Assembly (NCBI RefSeq): GCF_024124905.1
Contig: NZ_JAMXST010000001.1
Span: forward strand, 62,001-126,000
Direction: 5' to 3'
Length of the DNA stretch: 64,000 nt
Source of the DNA: Cellulosimicrobium cellulans
GTDB taxonomy: Bacteria > Actinomycetota > Actinomycetes > Actinomycetales > Cellulomonadaceae
The notes beneath the pieces are model-generated. The model was not told the origin of the DNA and did not search any database. It saw only the letters and a program-made list of their open reading frames with translations. This document shows positions 17,839-31,202 of this stretch, piece after piece. How positions within the stretch are numbered: the stretch's first letter is position 1; each line of letters begins with the position of its first letter. The translations under genes were made by a program, and so were the position numbers.

Positions 17839-18567
17839 TCAGAGAAGGGTGTCGTCGGCCTCGGGCGCCTCGACGGGCGCGTCCGGAGCGGTCGGCTCCA
17901 CCTCGGTCCGGCCGGCGAGGAGCCGACCGAGGGCACCCTCGTCCGCCTCGTCGCCCGTGACGAGCAGCAGCTCGTCCCCGGCCTCGAGCGTGTCGTCCTG
18001 GCTGGGCGCGATCGGCCGCGTGCCGCGGACGATCGCCGCGAGCACCGTGTCCGCGGGCCAGCTCACCTCGCCGACCCGGTGACCGACGAGCGGCGAGGTC
18101 GGCGGCAGCGTGACCTCGAGGATGTCCGCGCCGGACTGGTGGAACGTGAAGATGCGGACGAGGTCGCCGACGGCGACGGCCTCCTCGACCATCGCGGTCA
18201 TGATGCGGGGCGTCGAGACGGCGACGTCCACGCCCCACGACTCGTCGAACATCCACTCGTTCTTCGGGTTGTTCACGCGGGCGACCGTGCGGGGCACCCC
18301 GAACTCGGTCTTGGCGAGGAGCGACACGACGAGGTTCACCTTGTCGTCGCCCGTGGCCGCCACGATGACGTCGCACTCCTCGACCTTGGCCTCGGCGAGC
18401 GTCGAGAGCTCGCACGCGTCGGCGAGCAGCCAGTCGGCCTCCGCGACCTGGGCGACCCGCATGGCCGCCGGCTGCTTGTCGATCAGCATGACCTCGTGCT
18501 CGTGGCTGAGGAGCTCGCGGGCGATCGAGCGGCCGACCGAGCCCGCCCCGGCGATGACGACGCGCAT
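17839..18567 (-). CDS. TrkA/RCK potassium-uptake regulatory protein, second copy
   Basis: 242 aa cytoplasmic RCK protein. The N-terminal Rossmann domain (about 1-135) starts MRVVIAGAGSVGRSIARELL, a GxGxxG nucleotide-binding loop, with the acidic ligand LIDKQ at the end of strand 2. A TrkA-C domain (about 140-215) follows, then a short acidic tail. It should gate a potassium transporter in response to NAD(H) or nucleotides. Its ATG overlaps the stop of the upstream trkA-like gene by 1 nt (TGATG). Counterpart: ceoC/ceoB of M. tuberculosis. Confidence 0.9.
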   Translation of the reverse strand: MRVVIAGAGSVGRSIARELLSHEHEVMLIDKQPAAMRVAQVAEADWLLADACELSTLAEAKVEECDVIVAATGDDKVNLVVSLLAKTEFGVPRTVARVNNPKNEWMFDESWGVDVAVSTPRIMTAMVEEAVAVGDLVRIFTFHQSGADILEVTLPPTSPLVGHRVGEVSWPADTVLAAIVRGTRPIAPSQDDTLEAGDELLLVTGDEADEGALGRLLAGRTEVEPTAPDAPVEAPEADDTLL

Positions 18568-19235
18568 CACTCGGCCTCGACCTTCGGAGCGTGGGTGAGC
18601 TTGCGTTCGACGACGGCGGCCTGCTCGTCGTCCATGAGCACGTGCAGCACGTCGTTCTCCTGCAGGACGGTGCGGTCGGTGACGAGGACCCCGTCGCCGA
18701 AGCGGCTGACGAACGCCACGCGAGCGCCGGTGGCGTCCTCGATGGCGCGGACGGTGCGCCCGACCCAGTCGGGGTGGAAGTCGACCTGCGCGAGCCGCAC
18801 GCGCCCGGACGGGTCGCGGTACTCGTCGGTCGCGCCGAACGGGAGCATGCGGCGCAGCACCTGGTCCGCGGTCCAGCGCACGGTCGCGACCGTGGGGATG
18901 CCGAGGCGCTGGTAGATCTCCGCGCGCTGGGGGTCGTAGATGCGGGCCACGACCTTCTCGACGCCGAACGTCTCCCGCACGACGCGCGCGGAGAGGATGT
19001 TCGAGTTGTCGCCGTCGGAGACCGCGGCGAACGCGTAGGCCTCCTCGATCCCGGCCTGCACGAGCGTGTCGCGGTCGAACCCGACCCCGGTCACCTTCTT
19101 GCCGGTGAACTCGGCCGGGAGGCGCCGGAACGCGTCGGGGTTCTGGTCGACGACGGCGACGGAGTGGCCGCTCGACTCGAGAGACTGGGCGAGCGTCGCG
19201 CCCACGCGCCCGCAGCCCATGATGACGAAGTGCAC
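18567..19235 (-). CDS. TrkA/RCK potassium-uptake regulatory protein, first copy
   Basis: 222 aa protein with an RCK-N domain (MHFVIMGCGRVGATLAQSLE, GxGxxG loop, then VVDQNPDAF) and an RCK-C domain (about 140-215). It lies directly upstream of the second RCK gene and probably forms a hetero-oligomeric gating ring with it. The start is GTG at 19235-19233, seven nt after a TAGCGT box. It is divergent from the KimA-like permease, with 79 bp between the two starts. That arrangement suggests that regulator and transporter are controlled together. Confidence 0.9.
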   Translation of the reverse strand: MHFVIMGCGRVGATLAQSLESSGHSVAVVDQNPDAFRRLPAEFTGKKVTGVGFDRDTLVQAGIEEAYAFAAVSDGDNSNILSARVVRETFGVEKVVARIYDPQRAEIYQRLGIPTVATVRWTADQVLRRMLPFGATDEYRDPSGRVRLAQVDFHPDWVGRTVRAIEDATGARVAFVSRFGDGVLVTDRTVLQENDVLHVLMDDEQAAVVERKLTHAPKVEAE

Positions 19236-19242
19236 GCACCGA

Positions 19243-19248
19243 ACGCTA
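19243..19248 (-). promoter_or_regulatory. -10 box, leaderless RCK operon
   Basis: TAGCGT on the minus strand ends 7 nt before the GTG at 19235. Confidence 0.55.
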
Positions 19249-19300
19249 CCGCTCGCGGGGCGGTCGGGCGCGCACCAGCGCGACCGGGCGCCGTCGGGCA

Positions 19301-19306
19301 TAGCAT
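19301..19306 (+). promoter_or_regulatory. -10 box, leaderless permease
   Basis: TAGCAT ends 8 nt before the GTG at 19315. Confidence 0.55.
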
Positions 19307-19314
19307 GTGGCCTC

Positions 19315-21318
19315 GTGTCGGAGATCGCTGATGCCGCGAAGCGGCTGCTGCTCGGGCGGCCGGTCCGCAGCGAGCACCTGGGGCACACGCTGCTGCCCAA
19401 GCGTGTGGCCCTGCCCGTGTTCGCGTCCGACGCCCTGTCGTCGGTCGCGTACGCCCCGGACGAGATCCTCCTGACGCTCGCCCTCGCGGGCCTCAGCGCG
19501 ACGATGATCTCGCCGTGGGTGGGCCTCGCGGTCGTGGTCGTGCTGCTGACCGTCGTGGCGTCGTACCGCCAGAACGTGCGCGCCTACCCCTCGGGCGGCG
19601 GCGACTACGAGGTCGCCACGGTCAACCTCGGCCCGACGGCGGGAGTCGGCGTCGCGTCGGCGCTCATGGTCGACTACGTCCTCACCGTCGCCGTCTCGAT
19701 CTCGTCGGGGGCGCAGTACGCGGCCAGCGCCATCCCGGCGCTGCGCGACCACGAGGCGGCCTTCGCGATCGGGCTCGTCGTCGTCCTCACGCTCGTCAAC
19801 CTGCGCGGGGTCAAGGAGTCCGGGACGTTCTTCGCGATCCCGGTCTACCTCTTCATGCTGGCCATCGGCACGACGGCGATCGTCGGGTTCTTCCAGTACG
19901 TCACCGGCAACCTCGGCCCGGCGGAGAGCGCGGAGTTCGAGCTCACGGCGGAGAGCGGGTTCGACCAGGGTCTGATCGGCATCGCGGGCGCGTTCCTCGT
20001 GGCCCGGGCGTTCGCCTCCGGCTGCGCCGCCCTGACCGGCGTCGAGGCCATCAGCAACGGCGTCCCGGCGTTCCGCAAGCCCAAGTCGCGCAACGCCGCC
20101 ACGACGCTGGCCCTGCTGGGTGGCATCTCCGCCGTGATGATGATGTCGATCCTCTTCCTCGCGCGCGCGACCGGCGTGCACTACGCCGAGGACCCGCACA
20201 CGCAGCTCTCGCTGAACGGGGAGCCGCTGCCCGTGGACTACGTGCAGCACCCGGTGATCGGGCAGCTCGCCGAGACCGTGTTCAGCGGGGCGCCCGTGCT
20301 CTTCTACGTCGTGTCCGCGGTGACGGGGCTCATCCTCGTGCTCGCGGCGAACACGGCGTTCAACGGCTTCCCCGTCCTCGGCTCGATCCTCGCGAAGGAC
20401 GGCTACCTGCCGCGCCAGCTCCACACGCGCGGCGACCGGCTCGCGTTCTCCAACGGCATCATCACGCTGGCCGTCGCGGCGATCGTGCTCATCTGGGCGT
20501 TCGACGCGCAGGTCACGCGCCTCATCCAGCTCTACATCGTCGGCGTGTTCGTGTCGTTCACCCTGTCCCAGCTCGGCATGGTGCGGCACTGGACGCGCGC
20601 GCTGCGCACCGAGCACCAGCCCCGCGAGCGGGCACGCATGCGGCGCTCGCGCGTGGTCAACACGGTGGGTCTGGCGATGACCGGGACGGTCCTCGTCATC
20701 GTCCTCATCACGAAGTTCACCCACGGCGCCTGGATCGCGATCCTCGCGATGGCGCTCGTGTTCGTGCTCATGAAGTCGATCCGCAAGCACTACGACAGGG
20801 TGCGCGACGAGCTCGCGCTCGGCGACGAGGCCGCCGCGGCCCGCGCCCTGCCCAGCCGCGTGCACGCGATCGTCCTCGTGTCCAAGATCCACCGCCCCAC
20901 GATGCGGGCGCTCGCGTACGCACGGGCGTCGCGCCCGTCCGTGCTAGAGGCCGTCACCGTCGGGGTGGACTCGGAGGACGTCGAGGACCTCATGCGGCAG
21001 TGGGAGGCGCTCGACCTCCCGGTCCCGCTGCGCGTCCTGGACTCGCCGTTCCGCGAGATCACGCGCCCGGTGCTGTCGTACGTGCGCTCGGTCCGCAGAG
21101 AGTCGCCGCGCGACCTCGTGGTCGTCTACATCCCCGAGTACGTCGTGGGCCACTGGTGGGAGCAGCTCCTGCACAACCAGAGCGCGCTGCGCCTCAAGGG
21201 CCGCCTGCTCTTCACGCCGGGCGTCGTCGTGGCGTCCGTGCCGTGGCAGCTCGCCTCGACCGAGGGGCAGACCGGGCTCGAGGGCGAGGGGTTCCGCCAG
21301 CGCTTCACCGGGTACTGA
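19315..21318 (+). CDS. APC-superfamily permease, KimA-like potassium transporter
   Basis: 667 aa protein with about 12 transmembrane helices (residues 40-490) and a cytosolic C-terminal domain (about 515-667). Sequence runs match the KimA/YdaO potassium-proton symporter type: FASDALSSVAY, SYRQNVRAYPSGGGDYEVA, MVDYVLTVAVSISSGAQYA and NLRGVKESGTFFAIPVYLF. In B. subtilis KimA imports potassium and is inhibited by c-di-AMP. Database entries often call this gene an amino-acid permease. Divergent RCK genes support potassium. A terminator-like hairpin follows. Confidence 0.82.
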   Translation: MSEIADAAKRLLLGRPVRSEHLGHTLLPKRVALPVFASDALSSVAYAPDEILLTLALAGLSATMISPWVGLAVVVVLLTVVASYRQNVRAYPSGGGDYEVATVNLGPTAGVGVASALMVDYVLTVAVSISSGAQYAASAIPALRDHEAAFAIGLVVVLTLVNLRGVKESGTFFAIPVYLFMLAIGTTAIVGFFQYVTGNLGPAESAEFELTAESGFDQGLIGIAGAFLVARAFASGCAALTGVEAISNGVPAFRKPKSRNAATTLALLGGISAVMMMSILFLARATGVHYAEDPHTQLSLNGEPLPVDYVQHPVIGQLAETVFSGAPVLFYVVSAVTGLILVLAANTAFNGFPVLGSILAKDGYLPRQLHTRGDRLAFSNGIITLAVAAIVLIWAFDAQVTRLIQLYIVGVFVSFTLSQLGMVRHWTRALRTEHQPRERARMRRSRVVNTVGLAMTGTVLVIVLITKFTHGAWIAILAMALVFVLMKSIRKHYDRVRDELALGDEAAAARALPSRVHAIVLVSKIHRPTMRALAYARASRPSVLEAVTVGVDSEDVEDLMRQWEALDLPVPLRVLDSPFREITRPVLSYVRSVRRESPRDLVVVYIPEYVVGHWWEQLLHNQSALRLKGRLLFTPGVVVASVPWQLASTEGQTGLEGEGFRQRFTGY

Positions 21319-21344
21319 TCCCCGCGCGGCCACGGTCGTGACCC

Positions 21345-21373
21345 GGGCCCGTTCCCGAGGGGGGAGCGGGCCC
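21345..21373 (+). terminator. Terminator after the permease
   Basis: GGGCCCGTTCCC (21345-21356) pairs with GGGAGCGGGCCC (21362-21373), 12 bp with one T-G wobble and a 5-nt loop. Confidence 0.7.
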
Positions 21374-21422
21374 TCGGCGCGCGCGGAACGGCGTCCCGGC
21401 GGGTGCGTCGGGCCGGGTCCGG

Positions 21423-21428
21423 GATACT
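21423..21428 (+). promoter_or_regulatory. -10 box, leaderless RNA methyltransferase gene
   Basis: GATACT ends 6 nt before the ATG at 21435. Confidence 0.5.
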
Positions 21429-21434
21429 GGGGGC

Positions 21435-22823
21435 ATGCCGTCCTCCTCGCGTGGTCCTGCCGTGCCCTCCGACCGACCGTCCGACCCCTTCGCCGACCGC
21501 CGTGCCGCGCGGGGTGGCCGACGCACGACCCGTCGCGCGGCGGGGCGGGCGACGCGACAGTCGGCACGGGTCGACCCTCGACCTGAGGTCGAGGTCGAGC
21601 TCGAGGTCGGCCCCGTCGCGCACGGCGGACACTGCGTCGCGCGGTACGAGGGTCGCGTCGTCTTCGTCCGTCACACCCTGCCCGGGGAGCGCGTGCGCGC
21701 CCGCGTCACGGAGGGCGGGGACGCCGCGAAGTTCTGGCGCGCCGACGCCGTCGAGATCCTCGAGGCGTCGCCCGACCGCGTCCCGTCGGTGTGGCCGGAG
21801 GCCGGCCCCGGGGGCGTCGGGGGCGGCGAGCTGGCGCACGTCGCGCTCGACGCGCAGCGCCGCTGGAAGCGGGACGTGCTGGCGGAGCAGCTCCGTCGGC
21901 TCGGGAAGGTCGACCTCGACGAGGTTGACCCTCAGGTAGAGGTCGAGGGTCTGCCCGGCGACGCCGCGCGCGGCGGCCTCGGCTACCGGACGCGCGTGGA
22001 TCTCGTGGCCGACGGCACGGGCCGCGCGGGCATGCACCGCTTCCGGTCGCACGACGTCGTCGCGCTGGACGGCATGCCGCTCGCCACCGAGGACGTCGCG
22101 GAGCTCGCGGCGCGCGAGAAGGTCTTCACGCGCACCTGGCGTCCGGGCACGCGGATCGAGCTCGTCGCCCCGGCCGGCTCGGCGCCGGTCCTCCTCGTGG
22201 ACGGCGAGCCGTGGCGGTCGGGCTCGCCCGACCAGCGCCCGAACGCGCGCCGCAGCGTGACCGAGCGTGTCGTGCTCGGCGACCGGCAGCACGAGTACCG
22301 GGTCGCGGCGGGCGGGTTCTGGCAGGTGCACCGCGAGGCACCGGCCACGCTGGCGCGCGCGGTGCTCGACGGTGCGGGGGACGTCGAGGGCGCGCGCGTG
22401 CTGGACCTCTACGCGGGTGCCGGGCTGTTCACCGCGCCCCTGGCGGCGGCCGTCGGGGCGACCGGCTCGGTGGTCGCCGTGGAGGGCGACGAGCGGGCCG
22501 TGCGCGACGCGCGCCGCAACGCGCACGGGCTCGACCGGGTGGAGCTGCACCACGGCCCCGTCGAGCAGGTGCTCGCGGCCGACGAGACCGGCGCCGACGT
22601 CGTCGTCCTCGACCCGCCGCGCGTCGGCGCCGGCCGCGCCGTGGTCGAGGCGATCGCCTCCCGTCAGCCGTCCCGGGTCGTGTACGTCGCGTGCGACCCG
22701 GCCGCGCTCGCGCGCGACGTCGCCTACCTCGCCGGCCACGGCTACGGGCTCGCGTCCCTGCGGGCGTTCGATCTCTTCCCGCACACGCACCACCTCGAGG
22801 CCGTCGCGGTCCTGACGCGCTGA
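21435..22823 (+). CDS. TrmA/RlmD-family RNA (uracil-5-)-methyltransferase
   Basis: 462 aa SAM-dependent methyltransferase (Rv2689c-like by synteny). After a basic, disordered N-terminus (1-50) comes a TRAM domain (about 55-115, VAHGGHCVARYEGRVVFVRHTLPGE). The catalytic domain has FWQVH, LDLYAGAGLFT (SAM motif I), VVLDPPRVG, and YVACDPAALARD with the catalytic Cys. Its target is a uracil in rRNA or tRNA; the family cannot be resolved further by eye. I do not see the four-cysteine iron-sulfur cluster of RlmD in the usual place. It stands alone behind its own promoter. Confidence 0.88.
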   Translation: MPSSSRGPAVPSDRPSDPFADRRAARGGRRTTRRAAGRATRQSARVDPRPEVEVELEVGPVAHGGHCVARYEGRVVFVRHTLPGERVRARVTEGGDAAKFWRADAVEILEASPDRVPSVWPEAGPGGVGGGELAHVALDAQRRWKRDVLAEQLRRLGKVDLDEVDPQVEVEGLPGDAARGGLGYRTRVDLVADGTGRAGMHRFRSHDVVALDGMPLATEDVAELAAREKVFTRTWRPGTRIELVAPAGSAPVLLVDGEPWRSGSPDQRPNARRSVTERVVLGDRQHEYRVAAGGFWQVHREAPATLARAVLDGAGDVEGARVLDLYAGAGLFTAPLAAAVGATGSVVAVEGDERAVRDARRNAHGLDRVELHHGPVEQVLAADETGADVVVLDPPRVGAGRAVVEAIASRQPSRVVYVACDPAALARDVAYLAGHGYGLASLRAFDLFPHTHHLEAVAVLTR

Positions 22824-22883
22824 CGCCACCGGCGCGCTCGGGCCTGCGCGAACGGGTGCGCCGAGGCGCGCGCCGGGAGGACG

Positions 22884-23156
22884 ATGGGGGAGACGGGTCG
22901 GACGAGCGGGACGGTGAGTGACGTGACGAGCACCAGCACGACGAGCGGGGCGACGCCGGTGGCGGGTCGCGCGCCGGATCAGGCGGCCCCCGTGCCCGAC
23001 GACGTGCGCGACGTCGTCGGCGTCGGCGTCCTGATGCCGAACGGGCGGCTCGCCGGCCGGAGCTTCGCGTCGCGCGCCGAGGCGGAGGCGTGGGCGCGCC
23101 CCGACGAGGGAGAGCAGGTCGTCGAGCTCAACCTGCTGTGCGACTGCGACCTCTGA
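22884..23156 (+). CDS. Small hypothetical protein with C-terminal CDCDL
   Basis: 90 aa protein that I do not recognise. The first 35 residues are Ser/Thr/Gly-rich and probably disordered. The last 50 form a compact-looking unit (DVVGVGVLMPNGRLAGRSF, then a helix EAEAWARPDEG, then VVELNLLCDCDL). The C-terminal Cys-Asp-Cys could bind a metal. ATG at 22884 has GGGAGG only 3 nt upstream, which is close; GTG at 22914 in the same frame is an alternative start. It lies between the methyltransferase gene and the aconitase promoter. Codon use resembles its neighbours. Confidence 0.6.
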   Translation: MGETGRTSGTVSDVTSTSTTSGATPVAGRAPDQAAPVPDDVRDVVGVGVLMPNGRLAGRSFASRAEAEAWARPDEGEQVVELNLLCDCDL

Positions 23157-23193
23157 GCGCGAGCCGTGAGGGCGCGGGGAGAGGGCGCGCCGG

Positions 23194-23219
23194 CATATAT
23201 CTTGACGTCAAGATATATG
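23194..23219. promoter_or_regulatory. Perfect 26-bp palindromic operator before acnA
   Basis: Each half reads CATATATCTTGAC, and the second half is its exact reverse complement. It is far more A/T-rich than its surroundings. It overlaps the likely acnA -35 (TTGACG at 23202-23207) and reaches to 4 nt from the -10 (TATGCT at 23223-23228), so a bound dimer would block transcription. The TCTTGAcgTCAAGA core looks like a MarR-type site. Confidence 0.75.
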
Positions 23220-23228
23220 GGGTATGCT
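23202..23228 (+). promoter_or_regulatory. acnA promoter
   Basis: TTGACG (-35), 15 nt spacer, TATGCT (-10); reading CTTGAC as -35 makes the spacer 16. The predicted leader is about 155 nt. A TAGGCT near 23323 could be a second start. Confidence 0.55.
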
Positions 23229-23388
23229 GGTCGCGGTGCAGGTCGCAGCGGGTCGTGGACGAGCCGCCGACCACCGCCAGGGCGGTCCTCCGGGCCCGGC
23301 CTGAGCGGCGCGCCGGCCCGGCGTAGGCTGGGCGAAGCCCCCTGAACCATGGCATCCGTGCCACCGTCTCGCCACGAAGGAGCTACGA

Positions 23389-26142
<2,754 letters not shown>

Positions 26143-26177
26143 CCCCGGTCCGGCCCGACGGCGCACGCGCACCCCGG

Positions 26178-26209
26178 CGGGGCGCTCACCTCTCGAGGTG
26201 GGCGCCCCG
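26178..26209 (+). terminator. Terminator after acnA
   Basis: Fifteen-base arms CGGGGCGCTCACCTC and GAGGTGGGCGCCCCG pair, with one T-G wobble, around a tight loop. Confidence 0.75.
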
Positions 26210-26350
26210 TCGTCGTCTCCGGACGGCGCACCGATCTCGCCTTGAGATCGACATGCTCGGTCGAGGTCGGCACGTCCGGCCGACATCGGCGGCCACGATC
26301 GCCGAACCGTCACCGGAGTGCCGATCTCGCGCGTCGCCGCCTTGCCGCGA

Positions 26351-26356
26351 GAGACT
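26351..26356 (+). promoter_or_regulatory. -10 box, leaderless DUF1801-like gene
   Basis: GAGACT ends 5 nt before the ATG at 26362. Confidence 0.4.
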
Positions 26357-26361
26357 GGGGC

Positions 26362-26841
26362 ATGGTGAGCGAGAACACGACCCGGCCGAGCGGCGCGGAC
26401 GTCGAGGCGTTCCTCGCGGCGGTGGAGCACCCCGTCCGGCGTCGCGACGCGTACCGGCTCGTCGAGCTGATGGGACGGGTCACGGGGGAGCCCGCGCGGA
26501 TGTGGGGCTCGTCGATCGTCGGGTTCGGCACCTACCACTACCGCTACGCGAGCGGTCGCGAGGGCGACATGGCAGCGGCGGGCTTCTCGCCGCGCAAGGC
26601 CGCGACGACCGTGTACCTCATGGACGGCGTCGACGCCCACGCCGCGCTCCTGGAGCGGCTCGGCCCGCACACCGTCGGCAAGGGCTGCGTCTACGTCAAG
26701 GACCTCGACGCCGTCGACCTCGGCGTGCTCGAGGAGGTCGTGCGCCGCTCCTCGGCGACGCTCACGGGCGACCCCGCGTTCGGCAGGCGGCTCTCCGGTC
26801 CGACGGCGCAGGGTCTGACGGCGCAGGGGCCCTCCTCCTGA
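26362..26841 (+). CDS. DUF1801-like small protein
   Basis: 159 aa protein of the YdhG-like/DUF1801 fold. Characteristic runs are VEHPVRRRDAYRLVELM near the N-terminus, MWGSSIVGFGTYHYRY, GFSPRKAATTVYLM, and GKGCVYVKDLDAVDLGVLEEVV. Family members are small soluble proteins of unknown role. ATG at 26362 was preferred over the longer open frame from 26242 because the upstream residues are not family-like and a -10-like box lies directly before it. It stands tail to tail with the NUDIX gene. Confidence 0.8.
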   Translation: MVSENTTRPSGADVEAFLAAVEHPVRRRDAYRLVELMGRVTGEPARMWGSSIVGFGTYHYRYASGREGDMAAAGFSPRKAATTVYLMDGVDAHAALLERLGPHTVGKGCVYVKDLDAVDLGVLEEVVRRSSATLTGDPAFGRRLSGPTAQGLTAQGPSS

Positions 26842-26859
26842 CGCGACCGCGCTGCCGGG

Positions 26860-29027
<2,168 letters not shown>

Positions 29028-29173
29028 CGAGGTCGGAGCTCGTCGTTGTCCGCAGTGCGGAAGTGAGATTCCACGAACGGGTGGTCCGTGCGCCGGGCGC
29101 CGGAGTGTGCGTCAATGGCGTGAAGGTCCCGTCGCCCCGCGCACCGCTGCGCAGGTCACCTGCCCGGACGGCC

Positions 29174-29179
29174 TAGAGT
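29174..29179 (+). promoter_or_regulatory. -10 box of dxs
   Basis: TAGAGT about 40 nt before the dxs ATG; the leader carries a purine-rich ribosome-binding site (ACGGAACGGAG). Confidence 0.45.
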
Positions 29180-29218
29180 TGTCGGGCTGGTCGCACGGGA
29201 ACGGAACGGAGCATCTGC

Positions 29219-31132
29219 ATGAGCCTGCTTGGCACGATCACCTCGCCCGAGGACGTGCAACGGCTGACCCTCGAGCAGACGCGGGAGCTCGCCGGCGAGA
29301 TCCGTGCGTTCCTCGTCGACTCGGTCTCGCGCACCGGCGGGCACCTCGGTCCGAACCTCGGGGTCGTCGAGCTCACGATCGCGATGCACCGCGTGTTCTC
29401 GTCGCCGACCGACACGTTCGTGTTCGACACGGGCCACCAGTCCTACGTGCACAAGCTCCTCACCGGGCGCCAGGACTTCTCCGCGCTGCGCAAGCAGGGC
29501 GGCCTGTCCGGCTACCCGTCGCGCGCCGAGTCCGACCACGACGTCGTCGAGAACTCGCACGCGTCGACCGCGCTCTCGTGGGGCGACGGCATCGCGAAGG
29601 CGAACGTCGTGCGCGGTCTTACCGACCGGCACGTCGTCGCGGTCATCGGCGACGGCGCCCTCACGGGCGGCATGGCCTGGGAGGCGCTGAACAACATCGC
29701 CGAGAGCCAGGACCGGCGCCTCGTCGTCGTGGTGAACGACAACGGTCGCTCCTACTCGCCGACCATCGGCGGGCTCGCGCACCACCTGTCGACGCTGCGC
29801 ACCACGCACGGCTACGAGAGCTTCCTCCAGTGGGGCAAGCGCACCCTCAACCGGTCCGGCGCGCCGGGGCGGTTCGCGTACGAGTGGCTGCACGGCCTGA
29901 AGAAGGGCCTCAAGGACGTCGTCGCCCCGCAGGGCATGTTCGAGGACCTCGGCATCAAGTACGTCGGGCCCGTCGACGGGCACGACGTCGAGGCGATGGA
30001 GCACGCGCTGCGGCGGGCCAAGGCGTACGGGGCGCCCGTCATCGTGCACGCGATCACCGAGAAGGGCCGCGGCTACACGCCCGCCGAGCAGGACGTCGCC
30101 GACCGCTTCCACGCCGTCGGGAAGATCCACCCCGAGACCGGGCTCCCGGTCGCGCCATCGCGCTTCGGCTGGACGAGCGTCTTCGCGGACGAGATCGTCC
30201 AGATCGGCCGCCGCCGCTCCGACGTCGTCGCGATCACGGCGGCGATGCTCGAGCCGGTGGGCCTCAAGCCGTTCGCTCAGGCCTTCCCCGAGCGCACGTT
30301 CGACGTCGGGATCGCCGAGCAGCACGCCGCCACGTCCGCCGCGGGCATGGCGTTCGCGGGCCTGCACCCCGTCGTCGCCGTCTACGCGACGTTCCTCAAC
30401 CGCGCGTTCGACCAGGTCCTCATGGACGTGGCGCTGCACAAGGCCGGCGTGACGTTCGTGCTCGACCGCGCCGGGATCACGGGCGACGACGGCGCGAGCC
30501 ACAACGGCATGTGGGACATGGCGATGCTGCGCATCGTGCCGGGCCTGCGGCTCGCCGCGCCGCGCGACGAGGAGACGCTGCGGACGGCGCTGCGCGAGGC
30601 CGTGGACGTGGACGACGCCCCGACGGTCGTGCGCTACCCGAAGGGGGCGCTCGGGGACGCGCTGCCCGCCGTCGACACGGTGGACGGCGTGGACCTGCTC
30701 GCCGTGCCGGACGACGCGCCGAAGATCGCTCCGCAGGGTGCGGCCCCCCGCGCCCGGGTCCTGATCGTCGGCCCCGGGTCCATGGCGCGTGTCGCGCTCG
30801 ACGCGGCGCAGACGCTCACGGCCCACGGCGTTGACGTCACCGTCGCGTCCCCCACGTGGGTCCTGCCGATGCCGAGCGCGCTCGTCAAGCTCGCCGGCGA
30901 GCACGACCTCGTCGTGAGCGTCGAGGACGGCGTCGCCGACGGCGGCGTGGGCGCGCTCCTCGCGCAGCGCTCGCTCGAGGGCGGCGTCCGCACGCCCGTG
31001 CACGCGCTCGGCCTGCCCGCGCAGTTCCTCGACCACGCGACCCGGGACCAGGTGGCCTCGGCGTACCGGCTCACGCCGGCCGACGTCGCGCGCGACGTGC
31101 TGGACGCGCTCGCGGCACTCACCCGCGGCTGA
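29219..31132 (+). CDS. dxs: 1-deoxy-D-xylulose-5-phosphate synthase
   Basis: 637 aa thiamine-diphosphate enzyme. It condenses pyruvate and glyceraldehyde 3-phosphate as the first step of the MEP isoprenoid pathway. The TPP-binding motif is [16 protein letters not shown] to NDN (about 148-180). The transketolase central domain has [15 protein letters not shown] and [18 protein letters not shown]-terminal transketolase domain ends with [15 protein letters not shown]. The length is normal. It is followed after 70 bp by a separately promoted HAD gene. Confidence 0.96.
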   Translation: MSLLGTITSPEDVQRLTLEQTRELAGEIRAFLVDSVSRTGGHLGPNLGVVELTIAMHRVFSSPTDTFVFDTGHQSYVHKLLTGRQDFSALRKQGGLSGYPSRAESDHDVVENSHASTALSWGDGIAKANVVRGLTDRHVVAVIGDGALTGGMAWEALNNIAESQDRRLVVVVNDNGRSYSPTIGGLAHHLSTLRTTHGYESFLQWGKRTLNRSGAPGRFAYEWLHGLKKGLKDVVAPQGMFEDLGIKYVGPVDGHDVEAMEHALRRAKAYGAPVIVHAITEKGRGYTPAEQDVADRFHAVGKIHPETGLPVAPSRFGWTSVFADEIVQIGRRRSDVVAITAAMLEPVGLKPFAQAFPERTFDVGIAEQHAATSAAGMAFAGLHPVVAVYATFLNRAFDQVLMDVALHKAGVTFVLDRAGITGDDGASHNGMWDMAMLRIVPGLRLAAPRDEETLRTALREAVDVDDAPTVVRYPKGALGDALPAVDTVDGVDLLAVPDDAPKIAPQGAAPRARVLIVGPGSMARVALDAAQTLTAHGVDVTVASPTWVLPMPSALVKLAGEHDLVVSVEDGVADGGVGALLAQRSLEGGVRTPVHALGLPAQFLDHATRDQVASAYRLTPADVARDVLDALAALTRG

Positions 31133-31190
31133 GTCGTCGGAGCGAGGGCGATCGTCGCGGACGTCTCGGCGGTGCGGGGGTCGTCCGGGC

Positions 31191-31196
31191 TAGGGT
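31191..31196 (+). promoter_or_regulatory. -10 box, leaderless HAD gene
   Basis: TAGGGT ends 6 nt before the GTG at 31203. Confidence 0.55.
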
Positions 31197-31202
31197 CCAG
31201 GC

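Noticed and set aside
26233-26361. GATCTC-N5-GAGATC near 26233 as an operator for the DUF1801-like gene
   Set aside because: It lies over 100 bp from the -10 box with 6-bp arms, and similar GATCTCG words recur nearby without pattern.
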